Shown: positions 27,237 through 37,900 of the stretch, in pieces
How the letters are laid out: each line of letters begins with the position of its first letter
Numbering within the stretch: the first letter of the stretch is position 1
Assembly: GCA_000729835.1 (NCBI GenBank)
Contig: JFHB01000016.1
Span: 1-64,000, forward strand
DNA from: Atkinsonella hypoxylon
Lineage: Eukaryota > Ascomycota > Sordariomycetes > Hypocreales > Clavicipitaceae
Direction: 5' to 3'
DNA length: 64,000 nucleotides
Notes under the pieces: generated by a model
Told to the model about the DNA's origin: nothing
Databases searched by the model: none
What the model saw: the letters and a program-made list of their open reading frames with translations, nothing else
Made by a program: the position numbers and the translations under genes

Positions 27237-27264
27237 CTCTTTAATATCAATCACGTAATATTAA

Positions 27265-27287
27265 TCCTAACCCTAACCCTAACCCTA
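27265..27287 (+). repeat. Short telomere-like (CCCTAA) run inside element B
   Basis: Three CCCTAA units plus partial flanking units, followed by GAGGGTTAG. It matches the usual fungal telomere repeat. It lies within the leader of B, well inside intact LTRs, so it is not a chromosome end. Confidence 0.85.
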
Positions 27288-27739
27288 GAGGGTTAGCAGA
27301 AGGAGTTAGTTATTAACCCCTTTTTAAAGAGATAACACTCGCAACAATTTAACAACGAGTTAAGCAGTTACGCTACTAAAAGCGCCCTAATTTTTACCAC
27401 GGATTTTGCTCTAATTTAAAATCCAACTTCTGTTCTAAATTTGTCTTTAAAAATAGAATATTTCCCTTAAATTAACTTCTTGATTTTCTTTTAGCATTAG
27501 TTTTAAATCTAACAGCAAAAGTACAACATTAATTTTTAGTCTTAAATCTACACTAAATTTAACAATAAATTCTACAGCGAATTCAACCCTAATCACAAAA
27601 CGGATTTCTACTACGGATTCTTTATCGATTAATCTACTGGATTTACACCTAGATTTCCACTATAGATTCTACTATAGAGCTTAGATCAACAGCTTAATAC
27701 TAACTTTATACAGCAAGAGACTGGAATCGTTAGATTTTA

Positions 27740-30700
27740 GTTATCGAAAAATACACAACAAACGAAGGAGTCTAGAGCTACCTAGATCTAGCAGAGAACG
27801 ATAAAGAGGAACTAACTAAGCTATAAGAACTAATACCTAAGGATGTTAACAAAAAGGTTACTGTAGTAGGAGATTTAGACAACTACAAATTCTCTATTCT
27901 ACAGTTCCTCTACACACAATATTAAACAAAGATCTAAGACTACTATAACTAGAAGAAGGCCCTTAACAGCATCTAACAATAGATAGTTAAAACAGTTAAT
28001 AACTACTATAAAACTATTAGCTATAAGTATAATATCGCTAAGTAGATCCTTCTTCTTTAACAACAATTAAAGCTAATATCTTAGGATAACAAAAAAGAAG
28101 TACTCTCTTAATATAAAGCTGTATTAAAGAGCCCTTTTAGAACTAAGATAAAGGAATTTATTACTTTCTATAAGAAGGTACTCTTAGAAGTATAGCAAAT
28201 TGATCTTCTAGATACCTACAATCTTTAGCTAACTTTAGACTTCCTTAATACTGTTTAGTAAATTAACCCTTCCTTTTCAACCTATTAGCACAACAGAATT
28301 AGAGATAAATCGATCTCTAATAAGCCTAATTAGAAGGAAAAGATACTAGATAGCCACTAAATTGCGGATCTTTTTGAAAGCTAAATAAAGGCTAACAACA
28401 ACGGATCCTTTGCTAACTTCTAGGACTAGAAAGCTCCTTCTTCTTTAAAACAGCTAAATCCACTAAATTTAAATTCGAATCCTATATACATCTGTAGAAA
28501 GCCTTATAAGTATAATAAGTGTTATTACTTAGTAAGCAACAACAGACTAAAAGACTAGAAACCTAACAAGAAGACTATTAAATCTATTTAATAAAAACTT
28601 AAGAACAATAAGTCTATAAAGAAGGTAATATATACATTAAAAAGAGATAACCTATCTATTAGCAATAATGTTCTTCCTAAGGGATCCTCTTTATCTTCTT
28701 CTTCCTTAAATCTAGTTATTAGTTCTGCCTTCGCAAATCTATCTTCTTTATTTAGTAATTTAAATACCCCTTATCCTTTAAGGGACTCCTAGATTCTCGA
28801 TTCTAGCTCTAACATCTATATAACTAATAACCTAGATAGGTTATTAGATTATAAGGAAGCTACTACAACACAATAGATCTTTGCTGGAGATTTAAGCCTT
28901 TCTATTCTAGGATACAGCCGCGTTCTTATTAGAACTAATAAAGGACTCTTCTAACTTTAACAGGTTGCCTTTATTCCTACATTCTACACTAATGTAGCAA
29001 GCCTAGATAAGCTTCTATAAGCTAGATACAACTAGAACCTAAAGATAGGTTGGGTTACAAAAGACTTAAGCAACCTCTTCTAAACAATAAGGAACTATAG
29101 GCAACTAACTATTAAATTTAACGAAATTAACGATCAACCTAATAGTTCCTTTTCTACAACTTCTTTAGCTTCAGCAAACCTATAGCATTAACGGTTAGGG
29201 CATCCTAATAAGGAAGCTCTTAAACACCTAGTAGAAGCAACTATAGGAGCTAAGGTCACTGGATTTACAAAAATCGAATGTAAAGCTTATTCTCTTTTAA
29301 AGGCAACTAGAAAAATCAACAGGGAACCTCCTCTAGGCTCTAGTTCTAGGCCCTTCTAGAAAGTCTTTATTAATATCTTTAAGCTAGAATAAGGATATAA
29401 CAGTTCTAATTTAGCTCTTCTAATTAAGGATAATTTCACAAAGATAATTATATATTATTCTTTATTTTCTTTAACTTAATAAGAGTTAGTCTTAAAGCTT
29501 AAAGTCTTTAACAACTACATAAAGAGATAGTAGCAACTAGATATCTATGTTATCTATTAAGACAATAAAAGAGGTCTTTAACAAGACTATACAACCTAGA
29601 TCTAGCAATAAGGAATTGAAGACAAGCTAACAGTACTATATACCTTAGCCTAAAACGGTTAAGCTAAAAGATTGGGGGGTATAATAGCTACTAAAGCTAG
29701 GACCTTATAGCTTTCCTTGAATTTACCTTCTGAATTATAGCCTAAACTCTAGAAAACAGCAACGTTCTTATACAATAGAACCCCTTAATAAGGCATAGAT
29801 TAGAAGACCCCTTTTTAGGTATTCTACACTTAGCTTTCCGAAAACAATAAGGATACTAGATATTCTAGCTTCCTTAAGCTAGATATCTCTTTCCTTAAAG
29901 CCTTTAGTTATAGAGCTTATCCTTTTATAACAGAAGCTCTTAAGAATACAGCTAAACGAGAACTTAAAACTTTACTCTATACAGAGATTGGTTACCTAGT
30001 TGGTTACGATTCCTCAAACATCTTCTGCATCTAGATTCTAACGAAAAACGAGATTAGAAGAGTAAGAGACGTTACTTTCAACGAATCTTCCTTCTACAAC
30101 CCACACGAAAAGCAACCTATTTAACAAGAGGTTTAAATACAGCTTCTAGCACACATTGAATCAACCTTTGACGAATTTAAAGACTTCTAACTAACTACAC
30201 TTATAGAAGTGCAGCTTCTATCTGTTTTAAACCTAGAAGAATACTAAGACTTCACTTCCTCTATAGAACCCTCTATAGATAAGGAACCTCTTTAACAACA
30301 GGAACCTTCCCAGTTACTAACACTAAGTCTAGAGCCTTAGTCTCTTCTACAACTAACTAACCCTTGTAGGTTAGCAAGACTAGCTACCTATAATTCTTCT
30401 AACTTCGCCTTTGCTAGTAGCTTCCTACTAGGCATAAAGGAAAGACTTTATCAACGAACTCTTCCCCCTAAACCTAGGAACTAGAAAGAGCTATAATAAC
30501 ACTAATTCGTTAACGAGTTTAAAGAGGCAGCAATAAAGGAATTTAATGATAACTAGGAAAAGGGAACCTTTTAACTAACACTAGTTATAGACCTTCCTAC
30601 TGGATATAAGCTAATTCCTCTTACCTAGGTCTTTAAGTATAAATTCAATAAGTATGGATACCTTACTCGATTTAAAGCTAGAATCTATATAAGAGGAGAC

Positions 30701-32093
30701 CTTTAACCTATAAGCTTAAAAGAGACTTATGCAGCAACCCTTACAGCTAGATCCTTTTAAATCCTTATAGCAATTCTAACTAAATTCAACCTTAATTCTA
30801 TCTAAATAGACGCTGTTTCTACCTTTACTAATAGTCTTTAAGATAAAACTATTTACATTAATTATCCTAATGGATTTAAAAAACTAGAATAGGCTTTATT
30901 GCTTCTTAAGGCTCTATATAGCCTAAGGAGGTCCCTCTATCTCTAGCAGAAAGATCTCTCTTTAACTCTTTAAAAACTACAACTATAGGTAGTTACAGAA
31001 GACCCTTATATTATAATTTTAGATACAGTAGTTATCTTCTACTTTATAGATAATATTGTACTTATCTTTTAATCTAAAAATAGAGATAAGGCATAAGAAA
31101 TTACATAAGGACTTTAAGATAGTTATAAGATAAAGATCCTAGGGGATTTAAAGTAGTTTCTTAGAATTTAAATTATTTACAATTAAAAGCTTTAAAAGAC
31201 CTAGCTTTTACAAGACTCTTATATAGAGAAAATTACTAATAAATTTCTCTCTAGAAAGATACTAAAGAAAACCTACCTAATTCTAGAACAACAACTTAAA
31301 AGGAACCAGCAATAAGCCTCTTCTTAACAGATATACTAGTATTAGAAGCTTGTTAGTTCTATTAACTACCCTTCTACAATAATAAGGCTAGATATAGCTC
31401 TTACTGTATCTAAACTCTCTAAGCACCTTTAGAATCCCTCTAAATATTACTATAAAGTAGCTGTAGGAGTAGTTATCTACCTCTTTCTTACTCGATTTCT
31501 TGCTATTTAATTCTCTAATAGCAACTAACAAGAGCTTATAGTAGCTTCTAATGCTGCCTACGCTAACGATAAAGAAACCTGTAAATTGTTATAAGGCTCT
31601 TTCTTTAGTCTCTTCAGTAGAGCAATTAGTTAGTAAGCAACTAAGCAACCTACAGTTACAACTTCCTCCACAGAAGTAGAGCTTCTAGCTCTTTCTACAA
31701 CAGCAAAAGACTTAATCTCTATATCTAGGCTTCTTAACCAATTAGGTCTTAAGCTAGATATCAGCAACTAACCCCCTGTTATCTAATGCGATAACCTTTA
31801 GACAATTTATCTTGTAACTCTTAATATTCCTTAAATCAAGACTGCTTTAAAACACGTTAATGTTCACAACTGTTAGCTTCGTTAGGCCTATAAAGAAGGC
31901 CTCTTCTAGCTCTCTTATACACTAACAGCAGACATAGTTGCTGATAGACTCACTAAAGCTCTTATTGGTTAGAAATTCATTACCTTCTGTAATTAACTTA
32001 GTCTTATAGATATAGAAAGTCTTGTTAAGCTTGAAGAGCTTAAAGACTCTAAAGAGGAATAGATAGCTTGTTAACCAACAACCTATCTAGGGG
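27740..32093 (+). pseudogene. Copia gag-pol polyprotein of element B, inactivated
   Basis: Reading through stops gives copia gag (about 27740-28650), pre-integrase (near 29187, W-H-Q-R-LGHPNKEALKHL once TAG and TAA are read as Trp and Gln), integrase zinc and core region, reverse transcriptase (about 30570-31250) and RNase H (about 31300-32000). Recognisable reverse transcriptase segments include IPLTWVFKYKF (once stops are read) and KARIYIRGDLQPI-like residues. The catalytic box at 31043-31054 reads Phe-Ile-Asp-Asn. Not functional. Confidence 0.85.
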
Positions 32094-32097
32094 GGTA

Positions 32098-32611
32098 TAT
32101 CAAAAGTAGCTTCAACACTAGCTACAACACCAGCGATACCAACATCGCTAGCTTTATGCAACATTAGCTCCAACAGCTGTTACTAGCACAACTACTCTAA
32201 CAGTAGCACAACAAAGGAACTTAGTTACAATAACTAAGTGTGGGAAACAAGTAGGTGTAGTGGACTAGGATAGAATACAACAGGGGTTATCTAGTTAGTT
32301 ATCTTTCCTTTGTTATAGGGCTCTACACACACCAATATCAGCCTCTCTTATAGAGGCAGTGCAATAGATCACTTAGTATCTCTCGGAATTCTCTCGCTCT
32401 ACAAGCTGCAGGATTTTCGGGTATTTAGCTATCCCCCTTCTTGTTTTTCCTTCTCTTCTTCTCTTTCTTCCTCTCTTAGAATTAGCTATATATAGGCCGC
32501 TTCCTCCCTCCTAAGTTAGAGGAATTAAGCAAGCAATTTACACTCTTCTACACACTAGAAGCTTCTTTATCTTCTCTCTCTTCTGTTATCTCTTCTATCC
32601 ACCTCTTGACA
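32098..32611 (+). repeat. LTR-like block inside element B (family E)
   Basis: It starts TATCAAAAG (altered TGTC) right after a purine run AGGGGGGTA, the same run that precedes B's own 3' LTR, and ends TTGACA. It is followed by GTTATAAGCCTAG, a diverged copy of B's primer site, and then a leader-like stretch to 32846. A partial copy of its last 235 bp or so occurs at 43752-43986. It probably represents the original long LTR of the lineage that gave B its coding region. Confidence 0.6.
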
Positions 32612-32846
32612 GTTATAAGCCTAGTTTGCACTATCCCTATAGTTCAAATTCTATCTACGTCTATTTTTCGAAGTATCCGGAAAAATATCGGAAAAAACAC
32701 TAGAAAAATATCGGAAAATTTCAGAGGTTACACAAGCTCTCCTTAAACCTATATCGGCAACCCCCGGATAAACAACAGCTAAATCTCGGCTAAATCTCGG
32801 ATCTTTCCTATAGTTACGTAGGTGTTACCTAGTAACTAGGGGGGTA

Positions 32847-32948
32847 TGTCAACAATAACGAACTATACTATATAGGCGCTAATAGCACTTCGCATTAGCG
32901 GAGCGCGTTCCCTTTTGCGGAGTGACCTAGTGGTCTGTCCTTTTCACA
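32847..32948 (+). repeat. 3' LTR of element B
   Basis: 102 bp, TGTCAACAATAACG to TTTTCACA, preceded by a polypurine tract (CTAGGGGGGTA) and followed by the CTTAC duplication. Confidence 0.88.
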
Positions 32949-33164
32949 CTTACTAACTTGTTCGTTACAGCGCTCTCAATATAAAGATACCACTATTACA
33001 GTTATCTATTGCCTCTACGTGATCTAGTACTATACACTACAGCTTGATTTAGGCCGCTGCTGCTTCCACTACGTGATAATTGCTAGGAGCAATTACAGGT
33101 GCTAAATCTAAGAGACCACTACCCTCTTAGATATCTAGTCCTGTAATCCCTATTATTTTCAATA

Positions 33165-33274
33165 GTATCTTAACTACTATAGAGACTTCTAGCAGTGCTT
33201 CTAGTTTTCTAAATTAGAAGATAAACTAAAAGACTAAGAATTTTCTTCTTTTTCTATTGCTTTTTTAGTAGTAG
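33165..33274. other. Host sequence of A3 insertion (left side)
   Basis: 110 bp between A2 and A3. It joins seamlessly to 41110 once A3 is removed (AGTAG duplication at 33270-33274 and 41110-41114), so it belongs to the remnant at 41110-42399. Confidence 0.75.
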
Positions 33275-33975
33275 TGTTAAAAATAAGCTACCCTGTATAG
33301 CCTATTTTTATGCCTACTAGTTGCTCTATCACGTGACCCTTATTAGGTCTTGTTACGTTGATTTTTGGTAGAGATATCGCTGTTACTAGATGCGAAATAT
33401 CTAGAATCGACTAAGGCAAAGTTGCCTAATCTATAGTTAACTTTAACAGCGATTTTCTCTACAACTAGCAATAGTAGAAATTTAAGAAGTATACTATTCG
33501 AAAGCTAAGAATTAGGGCTTTTTAATGATATAATTGTTAGATAGAGTTGCTTATAAGGGTTGCTTGTTATTAGTGGAATTTGTTAAATTGTGCACATAGG
33601 CATCTCGTTTGTATAGCTGTAAGTTGATTTTTTTTGTTTTTATATAGTAAATCTTTTTGCGGAAATTATAAAGTAGCCTATAAGCCCCTTCTAGCAACTA
33701 CAGCCCGCTGATATAGTTAGTAGGTCTATAAGGGACTGGAAAGATTTAAGATTCTACCCTTACTAACTTGTTTGTTACAGCGCTCTTAATATAAGATACC
33801 ACTATTATTATAGTTATCTACTGCCTCTACGTAATCTATACTATACACTACAGCTTGATTTAGGCCGCTGCTGCTTCTACTACGTGATAATTGCTAGGAG
33901 CAATTATAGGTGCTAAATCTAAGAGACCACTACCCTCTTAGATATCTAGTCCTATAATCCCTATTATTTTCAATA
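33275..33975 (+). repeat. 5' LTR of copia A3
   Basis: 701 bp, TGTTAAAAATAAGC to TTTTCAATA, nearly the same as the 3' LTR at 40410 apart from scattered C/T and G/A differences. Confidence 0.92.
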
Positions 33976-33989
33976 GGTTATAAGCCCGG
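33976..33989 (+). promoter_or_regulatory. Primer-binding site of A3
   Basis: GGTTATAAGCCCGG, identical to the A2 site and placed directly after the LTR. It is complementary to the initiator tRNA-Met anticodon arm with one RIP-type change. Confidence 0.65.
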
Positions 33990-34913
33990 AAGACCTATCT
34001 GCAAGCTGTTAGCCCGCTGAAATCTACTATTGTGTACTGTATTACCCACTAGAAGCTATATTAAGACCTGCGCTAGCAGCTATTGCTGCTAAAAATTAGT
34101 AGCTTGCTGGAAGCTATTAATACCTGCTGCACACACATCGCTAGCCACTATACTGGTGTTTTTATTCTGCCCACCCTGTGCCTCCTGCACTCTATGTACC
34201 CTGTGTATACACACTTTTAAAGCTATTCTTAATAGCTAGGTTCTATTGTTGCGCAACATTAAAATATATATATTTGCACACATTACATTTGCACTGCAAA
34301 TCGTTTTATTAGGCACTGCCTAATTAATTATTTCTATTAAGAAATAAGCTTAGCGCTGCACTGCATCGCTTGTTGTTGTGCTGTTATCTTGTATATTGTG
34401 CACCCTGTGCACCTCTATTAGTAGCTATACTACAATTTGTAGTGTACGCCTAACAGCTCTTATTGCGGATATTTCTGTGTTTTTAGTCGCAGAATTAATT
34501 TGTGTGGTAATTCTACTAGTTAGGATTTTAAAGTAGGAATTAGCTAGATATCCCTAAATTAGCTATGCCTAGGTCTCCACTGATTTATTAGAACCTAATT
34601 GGAGAAGAATCTCCTAAATTTTTTAGCTAAAAATAGCTAAGACCTATGTTTTATGCCCCTCGCAACCGCTTGTTAATCTAGTCTGCTATACAAATTGTAT
34701 GTGCATATAGATCGCAATACAACGCAGCCTTAGAGCCCGTTATACCTATTACGAAAGAAATTGGAGAAAAATCTTAGTATAATTTCTGAAAATATAGGGC
34801 ACTTCTAGCCTATATTTAGTAAGAATTATTACTGTTATTTACTACTATTTCCACTGTAATTTAGGCTATAATTAGCTATAAAGAGCGTTAAATTAGCTAT
34901 TAAAACCCTTAAA

Positions 34914-37900
34914 ATAGCACTAAAAGGAACAGGCAAGGGAAAGAGCATAAGCCCTAAAAGGGGTAGTAGTTCTAGTACACTAGCTAATCCAGCTGCTGCT
35001 ACTAGCTTTCCTAGTCCAGCAAGGTCCCCCCCTTAGCCAGTAGATTCCTCTTTTAATAAAGAAGATTATATAGCTAAGAAGGCTCTAAAAGAAGCTAGAT
35101 TAGCTTCTAAAAGAGTAGTGCAAGTCTATAATGTTTAAGCTAATCTAAAAGCTTAAATAGATAAGCAACAAGAGACCCTAAATAGATTTATTAGGTATAG
35201 TGAAGCAAAACAAAGCTAAAATAAAGGTAATATAGCTGATTTACTAAGTAAATTAGATACTATAATTACATCTATAGGTAATCTCTCTATAGGGTCTCCT
35301 AAAGCAGATCCTGTTACTTCTAAGACTTCTAAAGTCTCTTTTAAAGTCCCTAAACCTTCTAGTTCCTCTAATAGTGCTACTTTTCTGCCTGCTTTTAATG
35401 AAGGCACTATAAAAGAGTTAAATAAGAAGGTCCACTCTATTCTAGAGGCTGCTAAGCTAAAAGGCCCTAAAAATTTTAAACAGTAGAAGCAAGCTTTAAC
35501 TATTTAATTTAAAGCACTAGGATTCCCTTAATTTATTAATAATTCTAGTATAGTTAGTACTTTAGTAGATTTAGAGCAAGCTATTATCCTTATAATTATA
35601 AGAGATAGTTGCTAATTTAGACCTTAAGCTGCTATAAGCTGGCATAAGTCCCCTGTAGATGCCTATAACGTTCTAGTTAGGCAGTATTCGCAGAGTGCTA
35701 AAATACAACGTAGTACGCTATATACTAGTTATTACAACTTATCGTTTTTGAACTATAAGGGATCTTTAGAGGCCTTTAATGCTGAATTTAATAATTTACT
35801 AGCTAGATTACAGCTCTATAGTGTAGCTATTAATCCTATTGACTAGGTAAATCATTATATTAATACTTTAAAGAAGACCTTCTCTAGCTAGGCTGAAAGG
35901 CAGCAATATTCTATTAGAGCTGCTAGAGCACAAGGTCTATCTGTAAAAATGCTGAATTTACAGTTCCTTATGGCTAATTTATTAGAAGAACAAAGAGATA
36001 AAAGCTCCTCTATATCTAAAGCTCTTAGTTATAAGGCTTCTAATAGTTCTAATAATAATAAGGCTAATTAAGGAAAGAATCCTCCTAATCAGAAGAAGAA
36101 TTCTAACGATTCTAATTCTAATAATTCTAATGCCTCTAAAGATACAGATAAAGCCTCTAAGAATAAGAAGAAGTAGAAGGGCTGAAGAAGAAGTAACAAA
36201 AACTCTAGGAATAAGGATAGAGAAGCTGCTTTTACTATAGGTTGCTATAACCTATCTACTAGCAACCAGGATACTATAGATTCCAATAGTAAATCTAGCA
36301 GTTCTAGTAGTGATAATTCTTACGATTTAGATACAGAATCCACTACTAGTGATACTAGTACTACTAGTAATAATACCCCTTCTTTTAACTATTCTAATGG
36401 AATAATTAAAAACTCCTTACTATACGATACAGGTTCTACCTGTTATATAGTTAACAATAAGGCATTTTTTAGGACTTTTAAGCCTATAAAAAAGGGTAAA
36501 ACCGCGCCTATTGCTACTAGAGGAGGTTCTATTTATCCTAAAGGACAGGGAACTGCTGTATTCTAGGTACTAGTTAGTACAAATCCAGCTAAATACAGGC
36601 CTTTAGCTCTAAAGGATGCTCTATATTGCCTACGTTTAGATACCAACCTAATTAGTGGTCTAAAGCACTATTTAACAGGGGGCACTCTTCTTAGAAATTA
36701 GCTATTTCTAGCTAATAGAAGCTGCTGTAGGCTTCTAAATCCTAAAAAGCACGGTTTCTTCTTACAGCTTAAGGGGCAAGAGACCCCTAGAGTGTGTAAA
36801 AACCACGCAAATCTCTCTTATATAGGATTTAGTAGTTATAATAGCAATTATAATACTAGTTATCCTATAGAGGTTTAAATCCCTTAACAGCCTAGTTTTA
36901 ATCCTAAGGAATATAGCTGAATCAAGGAATTATCTGATTTTAAAGAAGAAGAAGATAATACCAATAACGATGCTATAGAGCTATTAGCTCTAGTTCCTAA
37001 ACGGGCTCCTAGTTAGATTCCTTCTAATAACGGGGATTTAGAAGGTCTAAATCCTAAGTTGCTAGATATTGGAGGAAGTAGCTGTCTAGATCCCTTAAAC
37101 GAGGCCTGTGGTTCTTAAGAGATCTAGCAAGATAGAGAGCAACAGGAAGCTAGCTCTAATGATAATTTTAGTAGTAATTCTCCTACTACTGCTTCGTCTT
37201 CCTATAAGAAGCTCCTAGAATTAGCTACTACTTAGCACGTTAGATTAGGGCATATAGGACTCCCTTTACTAAAGAAGACTGCTTCTATTACTAAAGGTAT
37301 TCCTGATTTTACAAAAATTAAGGAAAAGGATTTTAACTGCCTAGCTTACAACTAAGCTAAAGCTGTTAGAAGACCTAGTAAGTATGCTATTCCTAACCCC
37401 CCTAGATGTTTAGATATTATAGAGGGAGATACCGTTAAAATAGAGCCTATACTGCACAATAAGAGGCCTCTAGTTCTTTTTCTAATTAATAGAAAATTAC
37501 GGTATAAGTAGTCTTTTAATCTAGCTAATAAAGAGGGTTTTACTCTTTATAGCTGTATTAGAAGCTTCTTTAAGGAATTAAAAAACTAGTATAACTGCTA
37601 CTCTAAACACCTTTACTTTAATAGTAGTACAGAAATTAATACTAGGTTGTAAGCTTAGCTATCTTCTAAGGGTATTTACTTTAGTACCTCTTGCTCCTAT
37701 ATTTATAAACAGAATAGGCTAATAGAGAGAGCTATAAGGGTACTTCTAGACCGTTTGCGTGCTACTCTATAGTGGTTACAATTACCTCTGTATCTATAGT
37801 CTTACATCCTTCCTGCTATAGTGGATTTAGTTAATACTACTGCGAATAGTACTAAACCACTAAGTCCTAAACAGCTATATCTAGCTGATTTAGAGCCTTC

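Larger units (their letters stand above)
26856..32948 (+). mobile_element. Copia retrotransposon B with very short LTRs
   Basis: A 6.1-kb element bounded by two 102-bp LTRs (26856-26957 and 32847-32948) that differ at about three sites, two of them C-to-T, with a perfect CTTAC target-site duplication. A primer site follows the 5' LTR and a purine run (AGGGGGGTA) precedes the 3' LTR. Between pol and the 3' LTR sits a second LTR-like block (32098-32611) followed by another primer-site-like motif, so the element looks composite. RIP damage is weaker on its plus-strand CA words than in family A. Confidence 0.88.
19238..33164 (+). mobile_element. Copia retrotransposon A2, containing nested element B
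   Basis: 5' LTR 19238-19948, primer site at 19949, gag-pol 20889-26110, 3' LTR 26368-26855 continuing at 32949-33164. Without the nested B element it is about 7.8 kb, the same as A3. It is inserted into gypsy C2. The flanks (GTAGT at 19233-19237, GTATC at 33165-33169) do not match and the right flank is not C2 sequence, so its original target-site duplication is lost. Confidence 0.88.
26368..33164 (+). repeat. 3' LTR of A2, split by element B
   Basis: The first 488 bp lie at 26368-26855, after the purine-rich CTAGAGGGAG, and the last part at 32949-33164. CTTAC (26851-26855 and 32949-32953) is the duplication caused by the B insertion. Joined length is about 700 bp, as in the other copies. 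Confidence 0.9.

Noticed and set aside
27265..27287. A chromosome end or subtelomere marked by CCCTAA
   Set aside because: Only about three units, located inside an LTR-bounded retroelement with ordinary sequence on both sides.
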